Below, piece after piece: positions 50,396 to 60,980 of a stretch of DNA of 64,000 bases. The translations under genes and the position numbers were made by a program. Positions within the stretch are counted from its first letter, which is position 1, and each line of letters begins with the position of its first letter. Source of the stretch: Mugil cephalus (taxonomy: Eukaryota; Chordata; Actinopteri; Mugiliformes; Mugilidae); the NCBI RefSeq assembly GCF_022458985.1, contig NC_061770.1, positions 36,623,599 through 36,687,598 on the forward strand, read 5' to 3'. The notes below the pieces were generated by a model. The model was not told the origin of the DNA. It worked only from the letters and a program-made list of their open reading frames with translations, and ran no database searches.

Positions 50396-50699
50396 ATTGC
50401 GTTATTTTATGGAGATGTAAATAATAATGATCAGACTGGAGACTGAGGTGAGTTGAGTCCGTTTACTCTCCACACAATGAAACTGTAAGGTTGCTAGGAA
50501 ACCATATAAACTCTATAGAACTGGATTGCTAAATAACCATTTCAAACTCTAGCTCTTAAAGGCACAAGCCCTCTGGTACCTGGGTGAATGTCTTTACTAT
50601 GTTAACTATTGTGAGCCACCACAATTTCACACATACTCTTCCTGTAACTGTACCTGCTTTTGTTTGGTCATTATATTATTAATCCTATTATATTATTAT

Positions 50700-50868
50700 T
50701 AATAATAATCAATATATCATTGTTTTAGTTTTACTGTTATATATCAATCCGATTTGACAAATACCTACTAGCTTTTCAATGGTGTTGCACATTGTCTGCA
50801 TTTTTAATTTAACCAATCTATATTTATCGTAAATATATGTCTGACATTTATAATAAACCAAACAGAGT
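50700..50868. repeat. Repeat shared with 52,780-52,925
   Basis: Both carry TTTGACAAATACCTA, TGGTGTTGCACATTGTCTGC and AAATATATGTCTGACATTT in order. Confidence 0.65.
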
Positions 50869-51255
50869 ATGTTCTATCTGTGAGGATGATCATCAACAGA
50901 CTGATGCAGGAGGTAAAGGTCAACTTTAGGAGACGTTTCAGCAGACAGGTCAACATGATGTGTAGTGTAGCTGTATGTTAAATCATTACATTATTCATGT
51001 GACAAGGACAGCGTATAATATCAGCAGAGAGTTAGTGTCTCTGTGTAGTGTAAGTGAAAGCAATACTGAAATGAAGCTCCATTAAGTCTCCTTCCACCCA
51101 TGACCCACAGACAGAAGTAATTATCACTTTACATCAGGGAGTCCAAACACATGTTAGTCATAACTATCAGGGAGTTTGAGAGGGAAGATGGCGCCATCTT
51201 TTGGTGACAGTGACACCCTGCAATTTAATTAATAGTCGTGTTCACTGGTAAAAAA
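50866..51255 (+). pseudogene. Truncated copy of a GVIN1-like 5' exon plus intron
   Basis: Positions 50,866-50,923 repeat the last ~45 bases of the 61,082-61,190 exon (codons for CEDDHQQTD) with the same GTAAAG donor. The match continues through ~330 bp of intron to about 51,252. The left part of the exon and any promoter are absent; the left edge coincides with the end of the 50,700-50,868 repeat. It is a fragment left by duplication. Confidence 0.8.
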
Positions 51256-51914
51256 GTATGCTGTAATGCTTTCGCTGTTTATAAAAGATTAAGATTTGGA
51301 GATTTCAGTGTTTGTCTCACAAATACAACAGATTTAAATAGGACATAAAACGGGGAAAGGGGTGGTGGAAGTCTCACTTTTTTCTCATTTTTCTACATTT
51401 AGTAGGATGTGTGGGGGTTTCGAGTGGTCTGAGAGTGACAATGTGTCCTTCAGCAAGCCGTTTCAAATCCAACTCATTTGTGTCCTAACTGCATCACTCT
51501 GCCCTATCAGTCGGTGTCCGTACACAGCTTCAGACAGCCTCCTCCTTCCGTGAACACGGGTAGAGACAAATGCTGACGTATGCTGGCCACATTTAGTTTG
51601 ACCAAACATAGTTTTCATGGAAGTAATATCCATAAAATACATTGCATTGAATATTTGCTTATCATTATTTGAAATACCTGATGTTGGTCAGTGATTGGCA
51701 GCGACATTAATTTTGATGCATCATTATTTTTTCTAGGGAGTCCCTCTCCTGTACGTAAAACAATTTATTTGGAGTGTGCTACTAAAATGTTTAACTTGCT
51801 AGCACCAGTGCTACCACCTAAAAAAGAAGACGTACAGCCCTGTGTAGGTGTGTGTTTATGTGTTTGTTTGCGTGTTTGCCGGTGCAGAGCTCCACTCACC
51901 TAAAAAGAGACGTT

Positions 51915-52170
51915 CTGAATAAAGCTGGAGAGCATTAAAGGCCAAGGTAGAAATGCAAGGCCCCCCACTGGTCTTCAAACAGCCAAACGGTAGTCGAGGG
52001 TAAGCATGGCTAGAGACCAAGGGTGTCTTTAAGCATTGTGGGGCCTGACATTCATGACAAATTGCTTGTCCTTGAACTGCAGGATGTGACATCATAGGAT
52101 CCACCATGAGCATTCTGGGGATTGGAAACCAAGAGGGTAGACCACAGATGTACAGGGTTATAACAACTGT
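51915..52170. repeat. Unclassified repeat, copy 2 (paired with 37,228-37,500)
   Basis: See the 37,228 copy for shared blocks. It directly abuts the Harbinger fragment on its right. Confidence 0.7.
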
Positions 52171-52203
52171 GGATACCAAGATCAACTTAATATTGTGTGC
52201 AGT

Positions 52204-52642
52204 CTATTTTGATATTAGGATGAACGGGTGTATCCTTTGATGAGCCAGTCTATGAGAGGGTAGGCTGGGTCTCCACGAAGAAAGAGCCTGACTGAGGTGG
52301 CATTTATATCCTGTAGCTTCTGCTGGAACCCGCGTGCAATGGCACACGCTTCTCCCGCAGTTGGCGCTTTTACGAGGTTGTGCCCAACTGAGGATACCAT
52401 TCCTTGCTTTTGCAGAAACAATACACAAACGTCTTCACGGTTGATTTGTGCACTCCCAACTGGTTTGCTATGACACTGCTGAAAAAGACACTTAGCGCCT
52501 CCTAGTGTGGAGGAGGAGGACGACATGTTCGCGTGAGTTATTCAAATTTCTCCACTGCACGTAAACTGGGACAACGGCTGTAGTCAGGATTTCAAATTAG
52601 TGCGAGTAAGGCAATAATTAGTTTTTTTCACATGCATGTAAA
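52204..52642 (-). mobile_element. PIF/Harbinger transposon fragment with partial transposase
   Basis: A minus-strand frame (52,526-52,215) contains LFLRGDPAYPLIDWLIKGY, the GDxAYPLxxWL block of Harbinger (HARBI1-like) transposases that includes a catalytic Asp. The rest of the transposase is missing. The right edge TTTCACATGCATGTAAAC resembles the terminal repeat of MITE copies A and B, and the frame start overlaps the block shared with them. Confidence 0.8.
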
Positions 52643-52644
52643 CA

Positions 52645-52755
52645 CACTCTGTGTTAGCCCTGCAGCAGACTGGTGACCTGTCCAGGGTGTATCCGCCTCA
52701 TGGCCAACCACAGCTGGGATAGGCTCCAGCAATGTCCACGACTCTAGTGAGGATA
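52645..52755 (+). mobile_element. LINE 3' tail
   Basis: GACTGGTGACCTGTCCAGGG and AGCTGGGATAGGCTCCAGC are the familiar 3' end of fish L2/CR1-type LINEs and derived SINEs. Only this tail is present. Confidence 0.7.
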
Positions 52756-52779
52756 AATGGTAGTAGAAAATAAGATATA

Positions 52780-52925
52780 ATTATTGTTATTATTTTATTT
52801 TTATTGTTATACATCAGTCCATTTTGACAAATACCTAGAAGGTTTTCAGTGGTGTTGCACATTGTCTGCATTTGTAATTTAACCAATCTATATTGTACAT
52901 AAATATATGTCTGACATTTTCAACA
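52780..52925. repeat. Repeat shared with 50,700-50,868
   Basis: Same ordered blocks as the 50.7 kb copy. Confidence 0.65.
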
Positions 52926-53039
52926 AACCAAAGGGATTGAAAATTGGTTGAAATTTCAGTGAGTTGTGATTTTAATCGTTAATAGACCTCTGCCTCCGTT
53001 GACTAATACAGTAAGTGGACACGACTCCCTCAGCCCAGG

Positions 53040-53592
53040 TTGTTTTAATGTTTAATTAGAAACATTTTCCCATTTTAAAAGAATTAAATCACCTAGAAAT
53101 ATGGTAAATAAATGTTGTATTACGAACAATAATGCTTAAATTTACAGAAATGTGCTGTCATTAATCGGTTTTAATTACATTATTTTATGGGAAGAGATTG
53201 TATAATAATTTATATTTGATGTAATACAACAGTATATGACACAAAATAATGTGATTCATCTTTCAAAACACGTCAAAAAACTGATGCAAAACTAGATGTT
53301 TGGTTAGATTGCAAGAATTTACTGTTAATTTTAGAAAACATCAAATGGATATTTAATTGTTTTACATTGCTTTTAACGTTTAATTACAAACATTTTACAT
53401 TTTAAAATAATGAAATTACCCAGACGGCAAATTAACATTGTAATATGAATAATAATGCTTAAAGTTACAGAAATGTGCTCTTATTAGTTATTTTAATGGC
53501 ATTATTTTATTTAAAAAGGCTGTAGGCTGTATTAGATTATATGTAATATAACAGTATACAACAATAATTTGATCTTTTCAAAACATGAGAAA
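53040..53592. repeat. Local tandem duplication, unit about 335 bp
   Basis: 53,040-53,290 and 53,375-53,592 share, in order, GTTTAATTA.AAACATTTT, AATAATGCTTAAA.TTACAG, AAATGTGCT and CATTATTTTAT. The units have diverged visibly, so the event is not recent. Confidence 0.65.
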
Positions 53593-53853
53593 AAATGAGA
53601 CCAAGCTGAACAAGAACAGCTAACAGCTACTATTATTACAGCAATATTCAGAAATCTATTCAATTAAAATGACTGGTTCTGAAACAAAAACAAAACAAAA
53701 TTCAACTGAACTGGTAATGAAAGAAAAAAGTTTTTAAAAAAGAAAAAAAAAAAAAATAGTTGAGTTACCATTTTATATACAAGTCACCATACATTCACAA
53801 CACTGATTAGAAACTTGGTGAAACGTCACTGGAAATGAATCCATACTCTATAC

Positions 53854-54514
53854 CAGGGGTCGGCAACCCTCAACACTCAAAGAGCCATTTGGAAAGAAAA
53901 CACTGGGAGCCACAAAACCCCTTTGACATCTAAAATGAAGATAACACTGCATATATCGTTTCCACCTCTATGCTAGGCCAATAGTGTGTTGCATTTATGA
54001 AATGAAATAACTGCTACAGAGAAAACGAAATTTCATTATGCGTACATAACAGGTATTTATCCATGGTTGACTTACCTGGGGTTGAAAAGTTCAATAAATA
54101 GCGGGCTGGACCTGCCGGCGGGTGTCACACGTCGGCGTATATTGTGGCGTATATTTTGTGCAACAAAAAATTAAATACATTTTATTTTAATGTTAAAACA
54201 TCACCATCAATTCAAATTTAGAATTATATTTAAAAAACTAATGCACTAAAATAAAAATACATTTGAATTAAATAATCGACAGCAACTAGTAAATGAGCTG
54301 CAATGCACTGTGGGAGTTCAGTGTTTTTTGGTTGATGTTACAACCATGAGTGTGGTGTGGCATTCAGTGTCATTCAGTTTTTGTGTAACTCTGGCTCGTT
54401 CACTGATGAGTGACTAGTTGCCGCTATTCTGAGGCAGTTAGTTAGCGTGAAAAAATGAACGGCTTTGATCAAAGAGCTGCGAGCGGCTCCGGAGCCGCGG
54501 GTTGACGACCCCTG
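53854..54514. mobile_element. Non-autonomous hAT element with intact 8-bp target duplication
   Basis: It starts CAGGGGTCGGCAACCC and ends GGGTTGACGACCCCTG. It is flanked on both sides by the identical octamer CTCTATAC (53,846-53,853 and 54,515-54,522). At 661 bp with no transposase frame it is a deleted derivative. The insertion lies in the last exon of the candidate minus-strand gene. Confidence 0.92.
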
Positions 54515-55811
54515 CTCTATACAGTTGACGAGGTGTGGTGTCCATACTTGAACTACTTGTTGATCGTAGTGAAGTTGCAGTTTCTGAGCTGTAACCACCT
54601 GAAGAGAAGACAGAAAATATTAGCGGTTATTAAATAATAACAGCTAATAACAGTTTAAGAGGCAGGACCAGGATAAAGGTGCAAGAAGATACAGCCTTCT
54701 CCAACACCACAGCAGTCACACGAGTCCCACTATAGATGACACCGTTGCTTTGGGACAGACAAGCTTGCAAGATCTCAACATAACACACTACAAAGAAAAT
54801 ACACACCAGGCTGACTATACATGGGAACTAAATGAACAACATATTGTTGTTGGGGGAACTATTGCTACTGCTGGATACAAAATTATTATTTTTTTGTACA
54901 TTGTGATAAAGTATCCTGTGTTCATCCAATAATCCCATCCCATCATTAGTTGTGTGTCATTTGCTACCGAATCAGAATCTAGAGAAGATAGACCCAACTG
55001 ATGAAACTGATTTGTAAGCAAACTGTCAATTCACTGCTGCTGATTGTATTATATTACACTAAGTTACAGGTAGATTATGTTATTTTTCAGCCCATCTAAA
55101 ACCAAAAGAGTAATTGTGTGCAACAGATGCATGTACTCACCAGAGAGGGGCAACTGGTCAGACTGTGTTACTGGACTTGTACTGGTACTGGCTCTGCTCA
55201 ACTGTTGGTTTGCTCTGGCTGCTTGGAGGACTGTCCAAGACATGTTGTTGGCCTTATTAAAGGACAGATAGTAGTAATATTTAAACACAGACATCACATA
55301 GCTCAATGTGGGTATATTATTACCTAACATAATTCTATCCTCAGTAGCCATTGATATATTTTAAACTGTTCCTTTCTCAATATAATGCAGTACACCACCA
55401 CTAAGACCCACTATGAAATCAATGATGAACAAGGTGTAGTGTATAGTCATCACCTTTGTCAAAACATCAACAAAAATGTAGAGAAGATTCTTTGAAGTAT
55501 AAGTCATAGTAGAACTGCTGTATTGGACTGCATTGATTAGAACAGGTGGACCTAACCATTACATTTTGACTATGCACATTTTATTTAATGTGAAAGTTTA
55601 TTCTGTACAAACTGAAACACATACTTGTCTTTTTGAGCAGTGACAGACGTTTCCTGGCTTCAACTGGTCTGAGGACAGAAAGGAGGTCACTCTCCTGCAG
55701 GAAGCTCAGGTCCTCAACTCCTAAACATTGCAGATGCTCCAGCAAAGGCTCAGGGTCTCTCAGTTTAGGCACTGATTTGATGAAAGACAGAAGCGGACTC
55801 TCTGCATCCAT
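54515..55811 (-). CDS. Candidate multi-exon gene with SAM-like N-terminal exon
   Basis: The first exon 55,811-55,625 starts MDAESPLLSFIKSV and reads LLEHLQCLGVEDLSFLQESD then LLSVLRPVEARKRL, like a short SAM-type helical domain found at the start of several uncharacterised fish proteins. Its donor is A|GTATGT. A second exon-like block at 55,252-55,141 (acceptor AATAAG, donor G|GTGAGT) and a third from 54,598 (acceptor CTTCAG) are Ser/Thr/Gln-rich. Exons 2 and 3 join well in one frame (QLPLSG then GYSSETATS), but exon 1 to exon 2 in phase 1 gives a different frame with an early stop. So one junction is wrong or the gene is damaged. A hAT element sits in exon 3. The partner proteins and function are unknown. 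Confidence 0.45.
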
Positions 55812-57350
55812 GACTAGGAGGACTAGAAGGGATGAAAAATACTGTTACTGTCAGATTTTAATATTTAAAACTCCAGATGACTGAGTCAGCAATGCTATGC
55901 TTCAGTGAAATTACTCTTGTCCCACAAAGCTTGTACACATGCAAATGGTAATAATCTAGTTTCTGCTCAGGCTTCCAACATTTCCTGCTTGTTTCACTTC
56001 ATACAATGCAAATGCTGGCACATAGGACACAGCATGAGGTGTAACAATAAAGTTTAAACCTTGGTTTAAACACAGAAAGACCCGTTTTGTACTGAGTGCC
56101 ACTGCTTCACTGTACAGTTCAGCATGGAAAGAAGTGGAGTTCTTAACCACAAGTTTATGCCATGAAATCAACTCTCACCACTTATCTGCAGAAAGAAAGA
56201 AAAAAAATCCTATCCTAGCCGGAAATCATGCCATTTCAAGACACGCAGTAAAAGTTATGGCCAAAAAATTTGTGAAAATGTAGAAGAGGGTTAATAATCG
56301 ATTATTGCTCATTGTTGCAGCCCTAAACAAATGTTGTTCCTCTTTCTCTCCGCCTGTGTCAGTCAGTTCACAAAAGTAAACGTAATGACTCACTGTTAAG
56401 TGCTAAGCTAACGCTAGCGTAAATAAAATGAAAAGTGGTTGGTCTGGCTGACTACCAACACTCATAGATATATATCTATGACTAACACTGGCAGACGCCA
56501 CTTGAAGACGCCGCCGCCGCGTTAGCTAACATTTCAATTGATGACATGCTTGCGGATCGGTTTTGCCGACTGAGTAAAGTCAGAGGCATGGTGGTAAATA
56601 AAGCTAATACTACTCAGCTTCAGCTTGATACTTGCCTTCTGCCTTCGTCCTTCCTCCAGCCTCGACATTAGCTGCTGTTTGCTCCAAGTTTCTGTGACCA
56701 AACGGGAAAAGCCGCGTGGTGGTTGTTGACCTTGTTAAGCGTAACGTCAAAGACGGATGTTCAGTGTCCCAACAGCCAATGGCATGTCTTCTTCTTCGTC
56801 TTCTTCTTCGTCTTCTTCTCCAACCGTTTCTGTCGACCAATCCAAATGGGACCCGCGCTTTTCAAAGCACGCACTCCAATGACGTGTCGCGTTCACGTTT
56901 TTGTCTTTTGAGTTTGTGCAGGGAGACGTTGCAGCAGTAAAATGTCTTTACATTGAATTGTATATATATACACACACAATAGCCTACAGTTATTTTACTA
57001 TTAATTTCTCAGTAATTTTAAATTACATTTTTAAGTTTCAAGTTTTGTTTAATTTTTACAGTTTATTCCATTAAATAACAGACAAATATTTTTAAAATTA
57101 CGATACACGTGTGGACATATTCTAACAATAAATATCTGTATTTTCACACGTATTTTCACAGTTACAGTGATTTCATGTTATTTTAAATTTGACATGTAAA
57201 TCACAGTCTTTTTCGTTGATTGTCCAGATTGTTTCTGTATTTTTAAAATACACAAATCATCTGTAAAAATAATCAGTAAAATTCCGTTATATTACTTTTT
57301 TTTTTACAGTGCAGGCTTCACAATCACAATATGACTAATATGATAACCTA
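55812..57350. other. Upstream region of the candidate minus-strand gene
   Basis: 56,640-56,940 is GC-richer with CCAAT boxes on both strands (GCCAATGG near 56,775, GACCAATCC near 56,836) and could be a promoter, possibly bidirectional. First-exon boundaries are not clear. The rest is AT-rich with no gene seen. Confidence 0.35.
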
Positions 57351-57351
57351 A

Positions 57352-57562
57352 AAGTCCTACCCACAGAGGACAGATGGTTTGAGAGAGGAGTGAGGGAAAC
57401 CATCTATGTCAAAGTGGAAAAAAACTTCTCTAAACAGAGAAGTGGACTGAGATTTAATCTGCCATCTTTTTCAAATTCAGTCTTGACTTCTGTCCCCAGG
57501 AAGTTTCAACACCATTCACACCTTGAGACTGGAGGTTCCCATTGACAATGGCATTGTTAGAG
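57352..57562 (+). mobile_element. Retroelement fossil, C-terminal fragment
   Basis: The translated piece resembles the C-terminal end of a reverse-transcriptase element with an endonuclease domain that is widespread in fish and invertebrates; a Penelope-like assignment is a guess. Only a small broken fragment remains, with no ends preserved, so it is old. Confidence 0.4.
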
Positions 57563-58979
57563 CACCATTCATAGGGTAAGTAGCCTAGACCTAGGCACAC
57601 AGCCAAGTTTGTTTTGGTCGATTGTTCCAACCAGGGACAGGAAATAAATTGTTAAATACGAAGCAAAAAAATAAATAAATGAAAAGAAAAAAGATATATG
57701 TAAATCAGCCCACTGTCACACACAAATCTACAAAGAGAAAGTGACCACTATCATAGAAACTAAAATAGTTGAACAGCTCGACAGAAACAAGAACTTACTC
57801 CCAACAAAGCCGCTGAAAACATCACTTAAGATAAAGGGCCTCATCTATGCTTCCAGTAGATATGTGTGATCACATATCCAGTTCACAGGTGGGTACCTTT
57901 TGTGTGGACATGTACTTATTTCAGAATATAGTTTAGGACTGGCCTTAGAGAATAAAATATAATATGCTGTAATGTTATTTTTCCTCAGGTCCACCTCAGG
58001 TTATTGTTGTTTCATCTTTGCTCTCTTGTTTTTCACCACATGTTTGCATCCCTGCAGGCCAGAAACACAGTGTTCAGAGTCAAATAACTTATCAGGGGTG
58101 ATTCTAGGGTCAGAGTTCATCCATCCACCCACCAGAAATTAAAGGTACTTAAAGATGTGAAGGTCAATAAAGATAGGCAGCCCTGCCTAAGAGAGAACAT
58201 CATTCTATCCTACGTCTCTCCTTTTGGACCATGCAGACTCCAATCTATGCCACCTCACCTCTTCATAGCAAAAGGTAATTTATTCCAGTTTACTACGAGT
58301 ATACTTACTTTATATTAAAACTGAGGCAGTATACTTGAAGCTTACTATACTTGAGAATAGTATAGTGAACTTGACTTATACTGAAAGGTATAAAAAAAGT
58401 TTAAGGCTAAGCACATTTATCGTAAGACTTACACTTATTACTTACTACTTACTAATACTTAGTATATCTTATTCCAAATACAGAATAGTGGGGAAAGTTG
58501 AGCCATGGATAAGTTGATCAATCTCCTGTTTGTTTTTATTTGACCCTAAATTCTCCACTAATCATTCATTTATCTTTGGCTGTGAAGGAGGGAAGTTTGT
58601 GGAGGTGTGACAAGTATGTTTTTTTTTCCCGCAAAATCATGATTTTTGCCAGCCATAGTAAACTTTTTTACTACAAAGACAAAAGTAGTTTTGTCTTTGT
58701 AGTTCTATCCAGATCAAAGAACATACATCATACAAGTTGATGAGTTATTAGCGTATAAGTTGTGTGACTCATTAAGCTAAAGATTAGCCTGAATTGCTAC
58801 AATAAGTTTTTTTTTGTTCGTTTGTTTCCAAAAATGATGGTTGTGAGGAAACATGAGCAAAATGCCTTGAGCCAGGTGATGAACTCAACCCACGCTGAGG
58901 CATATGTTACTTTATGTCAAGAAAATTGAAAATTGTTTGGGAAATAAAACATTTCAAAACAAACATTATAGAAAAGCTA
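57563..58979. other. Stretch without a supported gene
   Basis: AT-rich, with short repeats of TACTTA type near 58,300-58,490. No exon or RNA gene was recognised. Confidence 0.45.
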
Positions 58980-60165
58980 TCATGACAAGAACGTACGGCG
59001 GAAAGACAGACTTGGGCTAAACACCTGTAGATGAGATGGAGAGAGCAGCCACCGAAGTAAAGGGAGGAAAATCCATAAGAGCAGTGGCAAAGGAGAGAAA
59101 GACTGACAGGTCAACACTGTGTAGCTTCAGGGGACAGCACAAGCAAATACAGTCTTAACAGAGGAGATGAAGCAGGAGCTAGCAGACCTCGTCAAAAAAA
59201 TAGCTGATCAGTTCCAGGCCTTAAAGTAAAGTAAATAAGTAAATAAATAAATAATGCTGCAAACTAGCATTTGGATAAGCTGAAAGAAACATCATCCCTG
59301 CCCCTGTCAAATGGAAAGAGAATAGTTTTACAGGTAGTGCAAGAGAGAGTTGAGATTGTGTCGAAGGAGGATGTTTTCCTCTTCTTCAGTTCAGGATCTT
59401 TATACCTTTCGGAAAGGTTAGTCCAGCTATGCACAAATCACTCGACAATTTCTCACGCTTAGGTTTGGGTTATTTATTTTGTACACAGAGAATAGGTATT
59501 GATTCAACGCTGAGACTTCAGCCTAACTTAAGAGTAGGAGAGGAACAAGAGGGAGTGCTTCCTTGAAAGTGGATTAGTGTTTCTATGTATAACCAAAGGC
59601 CGGCCGTATCTGGTTTCAAAGGAATGTGACAACTCTGAGTGGAACACTTGTGTTATAGCTGAGAACTAAGAGCATAAGAGAAGAGGAAATATACACCTCC
59701 AGATAACTAAAATCCTAACAATTGCATTGGTAGGTCAGCCAGGGCTAAAACTGATTTTGACATATTGCTGAATATAATAGGTCTAACGTGATAGAATTGT
59801 ATTCTCTTAGGTCACGATTCGTTCAACAGTTTTAAGGTACGCCACCATCTCTCCTGCCTTATGTCTGAAAATACATCAACAGAAAGAGCTGCAGCCTTCA
59901 ATAAAACTACTGTGGGGGAGTTCTTTGACAATCTGGCTAAAGTGATGGACAGGTGACGTAAATAATGTTGGATTCATGATTACACTACAACCATTTACCA
60001 ACCAGCTACATTCATAAATATCTTTTTTGAGTAGAGTTTGAATCTGTTTTTTTTTTCATGTCTTTTTGTTTTTTCTCTATAGGTATGAATTCCAATTCCA
60101 AGTATGATTTGATGAAACGGGTGTGACTATGGTACAAACCTCAAAGCAGGCAGTGACATGAAAGT
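58980..60165 (+). mobile_element. Pogo-type (CENPB/DDE_1) DNA transposon remnant
   Basis: Scattered frames match this transposase class. Near 59,028 there is EMERAATEVKGGKSIRAVAK then ERKTDRSTL (helix-turn-helix), near 59,160 LTEEMKQELADLVKKIADQF (CENPB-type region), near 59,875 ERAAAFNKTTVGEFFDNLAK, and near 60,110 FDETGVTMVQTSKQAVT, the DETG block with the first catalytic Asp. Several stops and frame changes separate them, and terminal repeats were not located. It ends about 220 bp before the second GVIN1-like promoter. Confidence 0.75.
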
Positions 60166-60385
60166 TATTCATTATTATGCATGTATTTAAATATGCTGAA
60201 TAACACACTTACACCACTGTAACTGGGCCATTGCATCATTTTATTTAAGAAGTCATATTTTCTTTGCTTTTTCTCATAGATGAATTAGAATTTCCATCAG
60301 CAGGGCCCACCCTGAAAAACAGGAGGATGTTTTCGCTTTGCTCTCCCTATTTATATACCATCACGGGATCTACTGGAAATGACCA

Positions 60386-60420
60386 GACGAAAGTGAAAGT
60401 AAGTTGAGTGAATAAAAGTA
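60386..60420 (+). promoter_or_regulatory. ISRE and TATA-like element of GVIN1-like gene 2
   Basis: GAAAGTGAAA at 60,389-60,398 is an exact GAAANNGAAA ISRE core. AATAAAAG follows at 60,411. The non-coding exon after it ends at 60,524 with AAAAG|GTGAGTGGCTTTA, the same donor context as gene 1. This predicts induction by type I interferon through ISGF3/IRFs. Confidence 0.8.
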
Positions 60421-60669
60421 ACGGGCTGGAGTGCGGCACTTCATTGCAGCAGCCGGTGAAGAGAGGTTCTTCGTGTATAGTAACAGAATTCGATTCTGTA
60501 ATAGCCGGAAGTTTTCTACAAAAGGTGAGTGGCTTTAATTAATATAATAATATATATAGCAGGTTATGTTCATGATGCATTATTTTTCCTGTTGCTCCCC
60601 CACTAACAGAGTGCCGACAGCCTGTTTACCTGTTTATTTTGTACGCAGCAGAGCGTTAAATATTATTTT

Positions 60670-60870
60670 TGTCCACTAAATCTTTACGTTTTTTTTTTTT
60701 TTTGATAAATTGAGACGCGTTACATTTGTTATCACTTTGTCATTTTCATCATGGAGAAAAGCAGTATCAGCTCCAAATATCGGCAAAAAAGAAAAATCGT
60801 AAACGCATATCGGCCATGGGCCAAGATCCGTGTCGGCCTTAAAAATTCGTATTGGTCGCTCACTAGTTTC
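60670..60870. repeat. hAT-like repeat in intron 1 of GVIN1-like gene 2
   Basis: CATATCGGCCATGGGCCAAG, GTGTCGGCC and GTATTGGTCGCTCACTAG are of the ATCGGCC type also seen at 9.5-9.95 kb. Confidence 0.45.
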
Positions 60871-60980
60871 AACGTCATGAGATATTTCGATCCGGTTTGA
60901 AAAAATGTCTCTCATTTCTTTCAGAGAGAAAGTGTCTGAATAATCGGGAGTAAACGAGACTGACCAAGTCTACACCCACG

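Noticed and set aside
56453-56520. Possible micro-exon or promoter near GCCGCCGCC tract
   Set aside because: Too short and no consistent splice pairing with the 55.8 kb exon.
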